Assembly: GCF_905171765.1 (NCBI RefSeq)
Contig: NC_053392.1
Coordinates: 503,794,556-503,858,555, forward strand
Direction of reading: 5' to 3'
DNA: 64,000 nt
From: Bufo bufo
Taxonomy: Eukaryota > Chordata > Amphibia > Anura > Bufonidae
The notes below the pieces were generated by a model. It had not been told where the DNA came from. It made no database searches and worked only from the letters and a program-made list of their open reading frames with translations. Shown one piece after another: positions 31,369 to 42,584 of the stretch. Every line of letters begins with the position of its first letter. The stretch's first letter is position 1. The translations under genes and the position numbers were made by a program.

Positions 31369-31800
31369 TCAGTTGTCCACTCCCAGAACGAGGACTGCAG
31401 GGATAAGAGATGTAGCAGCTGCTATCAAATGAGTGACCAGATTATTTTTTGACGGCAGATAGAACTCACTTGGTCTTGCTATGGTAATGTTTTCTATTTT
31501 GAGAGTAAAGGAAGGTGAACATATTTTCTTGATGGTCTGCTCGATCTGGCTCCAGAAAGTGGCAACGCACTGGCAGTTAAACCAAATGTGGGAGAGGGAG
31601 CAAACCTGTACCTCGCATCGCCAGCAGTTCCTGTATTGGGATAGGTTATGTGCAAATAGAAACTCTGGGGTTCTATACCATCGGGTCAGCAACTTATAAT
31701 GGTTCTCCTGAAGTCTTACACACTTGGAGAAACCATGTGACACTTTCAGAATTGCCTTTACTACTTCGTCTTTGAGGGTTATATTTATAGTCAGGTCCAT
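31369..31800 (-). pseudogene. L1 ORF2 C-terminal Cys-rich fragment
   Basis: RWYRTPEFLFAH and YRNCWRCEVQVCSLSHIW show the CxxC..H pattern of the L1 C-terminal knuckle. The related piece at 37,910-38,314 has CWRCHEERCAALHVWW. The Tc1 insertion begins at its N-terminal side. Confidence 0.8.
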
Positions 31801-33431
31801 AAATATTGGGACATCGACACAATTCTAACATTTTAGGCTCTATACACCACCACATTGGATTTGAAATTAAACGAACAAGATGTGCTTTATCTGCAGACAG
31901 CTTTAATTTGAGGGTATTTACATCCAAATCAGGTGAACGGTGTAGGAATTACAAAAGTTTGCATATGTGCCTCCCACTTGTTAAGGAACCAAAAGTAATG
32001 GGACAATTGGCTACTCAGCTGTTCCATGGCCAGGTGTGTGTTATTCCCTCATTATCCCAATTACAATGAGCAAATAAAAGGTCCAGAGTTCATTTCAAGT
32101 GTGCTATTTGCATTTGAAATCTGTTGCTGTCAACTCTCAAGATGAGATCCAAAGAGCTGTCACTATCAGTGAAGCAAGCCATCATTAGGCTAAAAAAAAC
32201 AAAACAAACCCATCAGAGAGATAGCAAAAACATAAGGCGTGGCCAAAACAACTGTTTGGAACATTCTTAAAAAGAAGGAATGCATCGGTGAGCTCAGAAA
32301 CACCAATAGACCCGGAAGACCACAGAAAACAACTGTGGTGGATGACTGAAGAATTCTTTCCCTGGTTTAAAAAACACCCTTCATAACAGTTGGCCATTTC
32401 AAGAACACTCTCCAGGAGGTAGGTGTATGTGTGTCAAAGTCAACAATCAAGAGAAGACTTCACCATAGTGAATACAGAGGGTTTGCCACAAGATGTAAAC
32501 CATTGTTGAGCCTCAAAAACAGGAAGGACAGATTAGAGTTTGCCAAACGACATCTAAAAAAGCCTTCACAGTTCTGGAACAACATCCTATGGACAGATGA
32601 GACCAAGATCAACTTGTACCAGAGTGATGGAAGAGAAGAGTATGGAGAAGGAAAGGAACTGCTCATGATCCTAAGCATACCACCTAATCAGTAAAGCATG
32701 GTGGTGGTAGTGTCATGGCGTGGGCATGAATGGCTGCCAATGGAACTGGTTCTCTTGTATTTATTGATGTTGCGACTGCTGACAAAAGCAGCAGGATGAA
32801 TTCTGAAGTGTTTCGGGCAATATTATCTGCTCATATTCACCCAAATGCTTCAGAACTCATTGGACGGCGCTTCACAGTGCAGATGGGCAATGACCCAAAG
32901 CATACTGCAAAAGCAACCAAAGAGTTTTTTACGGGAAAGAAGTGGAATGTTATGCAATGGACAAGTCAATCACCTGACCTGAATCCGATTGAGCATGTAT
33001 TTCACTTGCTGAAGACAAAACTGAAGGGAAAATGCCCCAAGAACAAACAGGAACTGAAGACCGTTGCAGTAGAGGCCTGGCAGAGCATCACCAGGGATGA
33101 AACCCAGCGTCTGGTGATGTCTATGCGTTCCAGACTTCAGGCTGTAATTGGTTGCAAATCCTTTGCAGTCAAGTATTAAAAGGGAAAGTTTGATGTATGA
33201 TTATTATTCTGTCCCAATACTTTTGGTCCCTTAACAAGTGGGAGGCACATATGCAAACTGTTGTAATTCCTACACCGTTCACCTGATTTGGATGTAAATA
33301 TTCTCAAATTAAGGCTGACAGTCTGCAGTTAAAGCACATCTTGTTCGTTTCATTTCAAATCTATTGTGGTGGTGTATAGAGCCAAAAATGTTAGAATTGT
33401 GTCGATGTCCCAATATTTATGGACCTGACTG
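31788..33431 (+). mobile_element. Tc1-like transposon, near full length
   Basis: TA flanks both ends. The inverted ends AGTCAGGTCCATAAATATTG extend about 190 bp on each side. The plus-strand transposase is broken. It interrupts an L1 in the opposite orientation. Confidence 0.93.
32140..33179 (+). pseudogene. Tc1-like transposase, catalytic Asp lost
   Basis: The N-terminal part is frameshifted (traces from 32,140, including MRSKELSLS-type sequence). Open parts are 32,431-32,694, with LWTDETKINLYQSDG (first Asp), and 32,730-33,179, with FTVQMGNDPKHTAKATKEFF and [11 protein letters not shown]. The usual DNDPKH is GNDPKH, so the second catalytic Asp is Gly. Glu is kept at DD34E spacing. Stops at about 32,694-32,730 break it further. 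Confidence 0.9.
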
Positions 33432-34245
33432 TAGCTCCCTCTCCCAGGAGGTAATGAAAGTGGGTCTGGAAAGTGTCGGAGAAGATAGAAGTAAGGAGTA
33501 TAGTTTCCCTATTTTTCTTTGGGTTGGATGACCTGTAGATAATATCGTTTCGAAAGCAGTAAGTGGTCTATTGAAGGAGAATGTCTGAATGAATCTCTCT
33601 GCTACTCTCTGGAAATGCGCTAAGTGAAGAGTGTTTATAGATGTGGTTGGCAGTATATCTTGCAACTCCTGTGATGATATCTGGTTTGAGGGAAAAAGCT
33701 CAGCGATAGTGGTGTTTTTGAGCTTCTCCCAAAACTCTGAATATGGCGAGTCGATATTAGTGATGGCTCTGGGTAGCAGGTTTGGGGGAAGGAGTGAGGA
33801 AGGAAACGGTGCTAAAGTGTTTTTTAGGGATAGCCAGACCTTACATGTGCCTTTCAGCAGTGGGTCAAAACCAGTGCATCTTAGATCTTCCTCCACTGGC
33901 CACCAGAGGTTTTATTTTTTTTGTGAGGAGCCTAAGGAGTATTGTGCTATGGTGTCTAAAGCCAGTTGCTTACTGGGTTTTTAATAGTTCCAGGTGTATG
34001 GCTTAATAGTATAATGCCATATCTGGTAGGCGTATGCCTCCGCCCTCTAGTTTTTCATGAGCAGAGTGTATGGCAGCCTGGGTCTGCGCCCTTTCCATAA
34101 GAATTTTGAGAAGAGGGACCTGATGGAGCTAAAGAAGCTTACTGGTAAGTGAGTTGGTATCATTGAGAGTGTATATATTTTTGGTACGGTGTATGTTTTA
34201 AGTAGGTTTTTACGCCCCATTCATGAGACAAATGGGAAATCATAA

Positions 34246-34737
34246 TCATGTAGGAGCTTTTTGATCTCTAACAAAAGTGGGGAGAAATTTAGGTTGTATA
34301 GTTCTGATAGCTTGCTCGGTAGTTGGATGCCTAGGCATTTCAAAGAGGGTGGGACCCATGGAAAGCGGGACAGTGTTTTTTGTGAGAGAAATCCCTTTTG
34401 GGGAGAAGGTGATGTTGAGGATCTCTGATTTTAACACGTTTACTTTAAAGTTTGACAAAAGGCCATATTCGTCCAGTATTTTTGTGAGGAGTAGGAGATC
34501 GGAGGTTGGGTCTGAGAGCAAAAATAATAAGTCATCCGCAATGGCTACACATTTGATTTGTAGGTGACCTATAGTGAAACCATTGATGGAAGGGTTTTGT
34601 CTGCTGATCTGAAGGAGGGTTTCGACCACCAAAATGAAGAGGGAGGGGGATAGGGGGCAACCCTGCCTCATCCCATTTGTAATTTTGAATGGAGGGGATA
34701 GTGTACCGTTTATTTTTATCCGGGCTGACGGTTGCAT
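34246..34737 (-). pseudogene. L1 ORF2 reverse transcriptase fragment
   Basis: RIKINGTLSPPFKITNGMRQ, GCPLSPSLFILVVETLL and CVAIADDLLFLLSDP are reverse-transcriptase blocks. ADDLL is the catalytic A/FADD motif. Sequence before and after in other frames (such as 34,790-34,860 and 35,000-35,300) continues the same protein with breaks. Confidence 0.85.
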
Positions 34738-35564
34738 ATAAAGTGTTAGTATAGCTGTGATAAATTCAGGGGGAGAAATTAAACTTACAAAGTGTGGCTT
34801 CTATGAAAGCCCAATTCACTCGGTCAAATGCTTTCTCCGCATCTATTCCCAACAATGCCAGTGGTAATTTACATTATACGCTATATGTATGGCGTGTAGC
34901 AATTTGCATGAGTTATCCCTACCTTCTCTACCTTTGACAAATCCTGCTTGCTCACTACCGATGAGTCATATGAGAAGGGGACTAATACGAATGGCTATCA
35001 GTTTGGCACATACTTTCAAATCTAGATTTAGTAGTGAGATGGGGTGATAATTTCCACATGACTGTGGGTCTCAGTGTGATGTGTGCCTCTTGCGTTTGAG
35101 GATACAACCTGCCCCCCTGGAGTAGAAAGTTGAATAGTGAGACTAAGTGCTGTGTCAATACATCTTCAAACTTTCTGTAGTAGAGAAGCGGAAGGTCATC
35201 TGGGCTTTTCCCATAGGGAAAGCTGCTTAGGATAGCTTTCAGTTCAGTTGTGACTGGAGCCAAGAGGCCAACCGCCTCAGTTTCAGAGATAGTGGGAAGG
35301 TTCAAAGCATCCAAGAAGTTCTGGACATTTGTTTGCGAGAGATGGGGTTGGTCTAGAGATTGTAGAGCCCCAAGTAGTATGAATGAAAATCTTTGGCTAT
35401 GTCAGCTGTCTGGGTATGGGTTTGTCCCTGACTCTCTTCTATCTTATATATGTAGGTTTTTTCTCTTGATTTCTTGATCAAGGAGGACATTAGCTTCCCT
35501 CCTTTATCGCCGTGGGCATATAGTTTGTGTTTAAAGTAGAGATGTTGCTTGGCATGGTGCAGTT

Positions 35565-36134
35565 CTAATAAGTGTTTAAGTTGCTAAGTGTCACCAATTC
35601 ATCTTGTTTTTCTTGCGAAAAAGACAGTTTGATGGTTTGCTTTGCTGTAGCTATGTGATCTAGCAAGTCATCTATCTCCCTCTGCTTCTCCCTCTTGGCC
35701 CGGGAACCCATTTCAATTAGCACACCTCTAATATAGGCTTTGTGCGACTCCCACAACAATGTGAGGGAAGTCTGTGGGGATGCATTATTCACAAAGAACG
35801 TTTTGAGGTGTTGCCTGATATGCGTCTGATTGGCTTCTGAGCTCAGCAGTGTTTCATTCAGTTGCCAGATCCATTCGCCCTGTGGAACCTGCGATAAGTG
35901 GCATGTAGCCGAGCATGCTGCATGATCTGAGACCGTGATTGTGCCCATTTGTGTTGAGGAGATGAGAGAAAAGGCAGCTATGAAAATAAAGATGTACTCT
36001 AGACGTCGAAAGGAGTTATGTGGGATGGAATGAAAAGTATAGTCTCTCACGGAAGGGTTGCAGGAGCTCCATATATCAGCTAATCGTAACTCATGTAGTT
36101 TGTTTAGTAGTCTCCCAAGTTCTCTGGTGGGCAT
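35565..36134 (-). pseudogene. L1 ORF2 endonuclease C-terminal part
   Basis: LADIWSSCNPSVRDYTFHS, RRLEYIFIF and TVSDHAACS match the conserved end of the apurinic-like endonuclease, where the SDH motif is catalytic (SDHA is kept). A linker follows. The upstream half is damaged (36,140-36,600). Confidence 0.75.
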
Positions 36135-36757
36135 GTGAGATTTGGATGTGGAGGAGTCAACAGTTGGGTCAAGTGAGACATTTAGGTCTGTACCTAGAAT
36201 GACCGTGCCTTCTGCAAAAAGTTGGTGTCTAGGGCCTTAATTAGCCAGGCTACTTGCCCTGAATTGGGGGCATAGAAGTTGGCTAATGTGTACCTTTTTT
36301 CAGGGAGACCTTTATGGTAGCTTTGTAGGGGCAGAAAAATGGGGACCCCACATCTCCAAGCGAAATCCGAGGACCCATGCGACTCCGCTGACCTCCCTCC
36401 ACCGGCAACAGCCTATGTATTGGGTTGTCAATGCTCGTGATTATGTTCACTCCTAGGTCTTCTATAAAGGGGGGGGGAGGAAATTTGGGAGAGACTGGGG
36501 TGAGGGGTGGTAGAGAGCAGTGGGGGTAAGGGTAAGGGGGAGGGAAGAAGGTGGAAGTTTGGCCCTCGAACAATGCAATTAATCTGGTGAATAGATATAA
36601 GCCCAAAGATCAAGGCTGATCAGACCCATTTCCTGGGTTACTATTAAACAAACAGATACATAACATTATGGCTAAGAAAGTTGCTATAGATCATCAGGTA
36701 TATAATGAGGTCTATAAGCATGAATTCTGACAAACTGAAGGGAACGAAAACATAACA

Positions 36758-37501
36758 TCACTGGACCTCAACTTGGTTTAGGTGAGATGTGATACCTCGT
36801 GCATGGGTAATGTCCTCTTTCAGGCTGGATCGTAAGTGTTCTGAGGTGCGCTCATATCTGGGTGCTGTCGCTTGCTCTTTGGTATTTGCTGCCAAGGAAT
36901 GTGGCCTGGCAGTGGGGGCATGGAATACCGGCAGCCAAGATGGAATCTTAATTGGCTCCAAGTTCAGCAGTGACCATGACTTGGCTAAGTCCTCAGAAGT
37001 GTGGATGCGGATTCTTCGGCCATTAAGTAGGATGGAAAGGCCAAAAGGGTAAAGCCAGGAGTAGATGATATTCTTCTGAGTGAGTCGCTCCAGAAGGGGC
37101 CTGAGTATTCTCCGTTTGGCTAATATGGAGGGTGCCACATCTTGGTAGAAGTGCTTTGTCTCTCGCCGCCTTTAAGATGTTAACTGTGTCGACGTATGAG
37201 AGGAGCCCGCATATAACATCTCTAGGTAGCTCGGTTGGAGACTGTGGATCCTCTCTATAACCTTTTTGGCCTCTGTTTCACCTATCAGGTCACTGAAGAT
37301 TTTAATGTCTTCTGACCAGGATTCTGGGAGACCTTTGATGAGTACATTACGTCTCCTATTTCTGTTCTGATCCTCTATCAGGGTGAAAGCTTTATTTATA
37401 TGCCCTAGTTGCTCTGTCGAATGTGTTTCAAGAGCTGTGGAGTGTGTGATGATGGCTGCATATGTGTTTTCCTCGCTCCCAAATGTGGTTTTATTAATCA
37501 A
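36758..37501 (-). pseudogene. L1 ORF1-like remnant
   Basis: The pieces are RNRRRNVLIKGLPESWSED (RRM-like region typical of L1 ORF1, which binds LINE RNA as a chaperone) and, after a frameshift near 37,170, MAPSILAKRRILRPLLERLT to YPFGLSILLNGRRIRIHT (C-terminal domain-like). The coiled coil and start are missing. Confidence 0.7.
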
Positions 37502-38335
37502 ATCTTTATTTGTTGTTATGATGAGAAAAACATCATGATATTGGGCATGTTGCCCACATTATTGTTTGAAGACAATAAGGCGAATAGTGCAACAGACAAC
37601 AGTGAAATCTGTTAAAAAGTAAGTTGAGTAAAGCAACCAGAACATATTTACTCCTGTCCTTCAGGCCATTACATAACACTACAATGCTAAGTCAGATGGA
37701 GTGAATGAATGTTACTAGGATACACACAGATCGTGGGATGTTGATAGACAAGGGGTAGCACAAGAGTTGTTATACCATTTGAACCAAGGCTCCCACAAGG
37801 TGAGAAATGCGTCATGTGAAATATTCTCCCAACTAGAGAGTTCCTCGAATCTACATAACTCATGGACTTTCAATGTCCATTCTTTTATGGTAGGGGCATA
37901 TTCGGACAACTAATGTATAGGAACCAAGAGCTTCGCTGCCGCTATGAGGTGGGCCCGTAAAGAGTGTTTGTGAAGTGGAAAGTGTTGGTTGGGTACATTT
38001 AGGAGTACTAATAGTGGGGAAAGAGGGGCTGAGGAGGGGCAAATTTGTTGTATAGTATTAGACAGGGAGAACCAGAAAGTGGAAATTTTCCTGCAATACC
38101 ACCAAACATGCAGTGCTGCACATCTCTCTTCGTGGCATCTCCAACAGACTGGGGGAAGCAGTGGGTCCATCTTGTGAAGTAAATCTGGGGTGTGGTACCA
38201 CCTGATTGTCAATTTAAATGAATTTTCCTGTACACTTATGCATCTCAAAAAACCATGGGAGTTCCTAAGAATCAAGGAGATCTTGTCTGATAGCGAAAGA
38301 CCCAGCTCCTTCACCTAGTGCTGAATGAATGGCGG
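37490..38335 (-). mobile_element. L1-like LINE 3' end
   Basis: Minus-strand 38,314-37,910 reads FKLTIRWYHTPDLLHKM and CWRCHEERCAALHVWW, continuing as IKEWTLKVHELCRFEEL to 37,715 after a stop or frameshift. The 3' tail on the minus strand ends AATAAAGATTTGATTAATAA near 37,490, abutting ORF1 of the other L1. It is probably the 3' part of the L1 whose 5' part lies at 44,570-46,550, split by MITE and DIRS insertions. Confidence 0.8.
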
Positions 38336-38348
38336 CCTAGCAGGACAA

Positions 38349-38802
38349 TTACAGGGAACCTGTCACCAGTTTTATGGTGTCCTAACTAAGGGCAACATAA
38401 ATTAGTGACTGATTCTCTTAGCAAAATGCTGGGTCACTTTCTTTAATTAACCCAGTCAATCTGCCAACATCTTGTATTGAAAAACACAGCTCATAATGAT
38501 GAGTCCTGAATATTCATGAGCTCCTGACTCTCCCTGCTGCTGATTGACAGTTATTTTCCATATGCATCAGCAGCAGGTGGGCAGGGGAGTGGCTATAGCT
38601 CTGAATTTAAAAACGCTGGACTCACTGACATCACGCTGGACTCAAATCAGCTCATTAGCATGCGGCATCTTTGTGTGTATATTATGAGGTAACCATCTGT
38701 CACACCAGTAAGTGAATACATCTAAGGTACTTTTTAGTAGTTAATGATTGTATATAATTTGTTAGATTATAATTAAATATCCACATGACAGGTTCCCTTT
38801 AA
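38349..38802. mobile_element. MITE with AGGGAACCTGTCA termini
   Basis: Left ACAGGGAACCTGTCACCAG pairs with right ACATGACAGGTTCCCTTTAA, with TTAA at the right and TTAC at the left. No ORF is present. Confidence 0.7.
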
Positions 38803-38910
38803 GTTTATTATAAAAAAAAAAGTGAGATGGGTTTTTTCACAAGACTGGGGGAGTCAACAAGAACCTCCTATTGGCAATGAGTAGATATTTTTGACATATC
38901 AGATGAAAAC

Positions 38911-39050
38911 CATATTATTTACTGGTAATTTCCTTTTCATGAATCCTCCATGACGGCATACCATGAGATGACCCGCCTCCAACCAGGTAGGGACAGGAAG
39001 TATAAAATAGACCCTCCTCCAGCATATCCTCAGTGTCTTCTGGACCGACA
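38911..39050 (-). repeat. DIRS inverted terminal repeat (3' end of element)
   Basis: It starts TATTATTTACTGGTAATTTC and continues CCTCCATGACGGCATACC. Its inverse copy is at 44,440-44,566 with a few differences such as ACGGC against ATGGC. Confidence 0.8.
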
Positions 39051-39086
39051 GCCTAGAAATTCTATTCTTCCAATATAACGTATATA

Positions 39087-40136
39087 CACTCACCTAAAGA
39101 ATTATTAGGAACACCATACTAATACGGTGTTGGACCACCTTTTGCCTTCAGAACTGCCTTAATTCTACGTGGCATTGATTCAACAAGGTGCTGATAGCAT
39201 TCTTTAGAAATGTTGGCCCATATTGATAGGATAGCATCTTGCAGTTGATGGAGATTCGAGGGATGCACATCCAGGGCATGAAGCTCCCATTCCACCACAT
39301 CCCAAAGATGCTCTATTGGGTTGAGATCTGGTGACTCTGGGGGCCATTTTAGTACAGTGAACTCATTGTCATGTTCAAGAAACCAATTTGAAATGATTCG
39401 AGCTTTGTGACATGGTGCATTATCCTGCTGGAAGTAGCCATCAGAGGATGGGTACATGTTCTCGTTCTGTTTACGCCAAATTCGGACTCTACCATTTGAA
39501 TGTCTCAACAGAAATCGAGACTCATTAGACCAGGCAACATTTTTCCAGTTTTCAACAGTCCAATTTTGGTGAGCTCGTGCAAATTGTAGCCTCTTTTTCC
39601 TATTTGTAGTGGAGATGAGTGGTACCCGGTGGGGTCTTCTGCTGTTGTAGCCCATCCGCCTCAAGGTTGTGCGTGTTGTGGCTTCACAAATGCTTTGCTG
39701 CATACCTCGGTTGTAACGAGTGTTTTTTTCAGTCAACGTTACTCTTCTATCAGCTTGAATCAGTCGGCCCATTGTCCTCTGACCTCTAGCATCTACAAGG
39801 CATTTTTGCCCACAGGACTGCCGCATACTGGATGTTTTTCCCTTTTCACACCATTCTTTGTAAACCCTAGAAATGGTTGTGCGTGAAAATCCCAGTAACT
39901 GAGCAGATTGTGAAATACTCAGACCGGCCCGTCTGGCACCAACAACCATGCCACGCTCAAAATTGCTTAAATCACCTTTCTTTCCCATTCTGACATTCAG
40001 TTTGGAGTTCAGGAGATTGTCTTGACCAGGACCACACCCCTAAATGCATTGAAGCAACTGCCATGTGATTAGTTGACTAGATAATTGCATTAATGAGAAA
40101 TAGAACAGGTGTTCCTAATAATTCTTTAGGTGAGTG
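39087..40136 (-). mobile_element. Tc1-like transposon copy B, internally deleted
   Basis: Inverted ends CACTCACCTAAAGAATTATT are flanked by TA. It belongs to the same family as copy A at 28,370, in the opposite orientation, and has the same internal deletion. It sits 6 bp from the next Tc1 element. Confidence 0.95.
39119..39988 (-). pseudogene. DD36E Tc1-like transposase, deleted but open
   Basis: One uninterrupted frame of 289 codons starts MGKKGDLSNFERGMVVGARR and ends GGPTPY. It has the helix-turn-helix region, WSNESRFLLRHSNGRVRIW, then jumps from RKQNENM straight to YPSSDGYFQQDNAPCHKA, then [11 protein letters not shown]. The first catalytic Asp is Asn (SNES). About 50 residues between the first and second catalytic sites are missing, so the RNase-H fold cannot be complete. 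The open frame is therefore misleading; no activity is expected. Confidence 0.85.
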
Positions 40137-40142
40137 TATATA

Positions 40143-41716
40143 CACTGCTCAAAAAAATAAAGGGAACACAAAAATAACACATCCTAGATCTGAGCTAATT
40201 AAATATTCTTCTGAAATACTTTGTTCTTTACATAGTTGAATGTGCTGACAACAAAATCACACAAAAAAAAAAAAAATGGAAATCAAATTTTTTAACCCAT
40301 GGAGGTCTGGATTTGAAGTCACACTCAAAATTAAAGTGGAAAAACACACTACAGGCTGATCCAACTTTGATGTAATGTCCTTAAAACAAGTCAAAATGAG
40401 GCTCAGTAGTGTGTGTGGCCTCCACGTGCCTGTATGACCTCCCTACAATGCCTGTGCATGCTCCTGATGAGGTGGCGGACGGTCTCCTGAGGGATCTCCT
40501 CCCAGACCTGGACTAAAGCATCTGACAACTCCTGGACAGTCTGTGGTGCAACGTGACGTTGGTGGATAGAGCGAGACATGATGTCCCAGATGTGCTCAAT
40601 TGGATTCAGGTCTGGGGAACGGGCAGGCCAGTCCATAGCATCAATGCCTTCGTCTTGCAGGAACTGCTGACACACTCCAGCCACATGAGGTCTAGCATTG
40701 TCTTGCATTAGGAGGAACCCAGGGCCAACCGCACCAGCATATGGTCTCACAAGGGGTCTGAGGATCTCATCTCGGTACCTAATGGCAGTCAGGCTACCTC
40801 TGGCGAGCACATAGAGGGCTGTGCGGCCCTCCAAAGAAATGCCACCCCACACCATTACTGACCCAATGCCAAACCGGTCATGCTGGAGGAAGTTGCAGGC
40901 AGCAGAACGTTCTCCGCGGCGTCTCCTGACTCTGTCACGTCTGTCACATGTGCTCAGTGTGAACCTGCTTTCATCTGTGAAGAGCACAGGGCGCCAGTGG
41001 CGAATTTGCCAATCTTGGTGTTCTCTGGCAAATGCCAAACGTCCTGCACGGTGTTGGGCTGTAAGCACAGCCCCCACCTGTGGACGTCGGGCCCTCATAT
41101 CACCCTCATGGAGTCTGTTTCTGACCGTTTGAGCAAACACATGCACATTTGTGGCCTGCTGGAGGTCATTTTGCAGGGCTCTGGCAGTGCTCCTCCTGTT
41201 CCTCCTTGCACAAAGGTGGAGGTAGCGGTCCTGCTGCTGGGTTGTTGGCCTCCTCCAGGTCTCCTGATGTACTGGCCTGTCTCCTGGTAGCGCCTCCATG
41301 CTCTGGACACTACGCTGACAGACACAGCAAACCTTCTTGCCACAGCTCGCATTGATGTGCCATCCTGGATAAGCTGCACTACCTGAGCCACTTGTGTGGG
41401 TTGTAGACTCCGTCTCATGCTACCACTAGAGTGAAAGCACCGCCAGCATTCAAAAATGACCAAAACATCAGCCAGGAAGCATAGGAACTGAGAAGTGGTC
41501 TGTGGTCACCACCTGCAGAACCACTCCTTTATTGGGGGTGTCTTGCTAATTGCCTATAATTTCCACCTGTGGTCTATCCCATTTGCACAACAGCATGTAA
41601 AATTGATTGTCACTAGTGTTGCTTCCTAAGTGGACAGTTTGATTTCACAGAAGTGTGATTGACTTGGAGTTACATTGTGTTGTTTAAGTGTTCCCTTTAT
41701 TTTTTTGCACACACAT
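40143..41716 (-). mobile_element. Tc1-like transposon, nearly intact
   Basis: The left end CACTGCTCAAAAAAATAAAG has TA at 40,141. The right end GTGTTCCCTTTATTTTTTTG is slightly diverged (GCACACACA instead of GAGCAGTG). The transposase is nearly complete. It is inserted in the DIRS element between its terminal repeat and complementary region. Confidence 0.93.
40403..41418 (-). pseudogene. DD34E Tc1-like transposase with one frameshift
   Basis: The first frame starts [20 protein letters not shown] (41,418), with the DNA-binding domain ([20 protein letters not shown]). Near 41,245-41,255, in a GGAGGAGG-like stretch, the frame shifts by a small deletion. The second frame runs open to 40,403: [64 protein letters not shown], ending GGHTHY. 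All three catalytic residues and the 34-residue spacing are intact. This is the best preserved transposase in the window. Confidence 0.9.
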
Positions 41717-41751
41717 ACCTAAGACTACTTTTTATAACAGTTTTTCCCCTT

Positions 41752-41782
<31 letters not shown>

Positions 41783-41787
41783 GGAAT

Positions 41788-41876
41788 CCCTGCCGTCATG
41801 GAGGATTCATGAAAAGGAAATTACCGGTAAGTAATATGTTTTTTCCCTTTCATCCTCCATGACGGCATACCATGAT
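41788..41876 (-). repeat. DIRS internal complementary region
   Basis: The first half (TCATGGAGGATTCATGAAAA to TAAGTAATATG) is the reverse complement of the outer edge at 38,911. The second half (CCCTTTCATCCTCCATGACG to CATGA) is the reverse complement of the outer edge near 44,530-44,566. They meet near 41,839. This head-to-tail joining is what DIRS elements use to complete their circular intermediate. Confidence 0.8.
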
Positions 41877-41897
41877 ATATATCAGATCAATATTATC

Positions 41898-42422
41898 CTA
41901 GGGAGGGACGATGGCTTCTAAAACTCTCCTACCGAAGGAAAGTTCCTGCTTTGACCGAGTGTCCACCCTATAATGTTTTATAAAAGTGTGAGGGTTGGAC
42001 CATGTTGCTGCCCTACAGATCTGTTCTATTGAGACATTAGCCTTTTCTGCCCATGAAGTGGAAATCGATCTTGTGGAGTGAGCTTTGAAATTTTTTGGTG
42101 GAGAAGCCCCCGTAGAATTGTACGTTTCTAGTATTGCAGACTTAATCCATCTGGATAAGGAGTCTTTTGTGGCTCTATGGCCTTTAAATTTTCCCTGGAA
42201 CTGTACAAACAAGTAATCTGATTTTCTGAAAACCTTTGTGGCCTCCAAGTAGACTGAGATGGCTCTGCACACATCCAGTTTGTGAAATTTTTCTTTACCT
42301 TCAGTTTTTGGATTGGGACAAAAGGAAGGAATCACAATCTCTTCCTGTCTATGAAAATTTGTAACCACTTTAGGAAGGAAGGAAGCATCCAACCTAAACA
42401 CCATTCTGTCTGGAAATGTCAT
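41898..42422 (-). pseudogene. DIRS tyrosine recombinase, C-terminal part
   Basis: The open frame is 174 codons. KAHSTRSISTSWAEKANVSI, EQICRAATWSNPHTFIKHY contains the H-x-x-R and the distal W/H..Y pattern of tyrosine recombinases; Tyr in KHYRVDT fits the catalytic nucleophile. N-terminal recombinase sequence (with the first Arg) is at least partly present as PSFCPNPKTEGKEKFHKLD and RKSDYLFVQF. Upstream domains are deleted. Confidence 0.8.
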
Positions 42423-42584
42423 GAGAAACGGCTCTACTATCTTCAGTGCCTGGATCTCACATATCCTGCAAGCTGATGTGATGCTGATAGGATAGCTGCC
42501 AGAACTTCTAGTCTAACTGACTCCACTGTTGCATCAGATAAAAGTCTACTGCTTTTAATAAAAGGGGAAAGGAATCCTCTAGGG

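Larger units (their letters stand above)
31130..37505 (-). mobile_element. L1-like LINE (Tx1-type), near complete but broken
   Basis: On the minus strand, in order: ORF1 (37,501-36,758), an endonuclease end (36,134-35,565), a reverse transcriptase (34,737-34,246), a thumb/connection region (33,896-33,417) and a Cys-rich C-terminus (31,800-31,369). A Tc1 element (31,788-33,431) splits the last two. There are many frameshifts. Its 5' side joins the 3' tail of another L1 near 37,490-37,505. It is inactive but long enough to place in the L1/Tx1 group. Confidence 0.85.
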
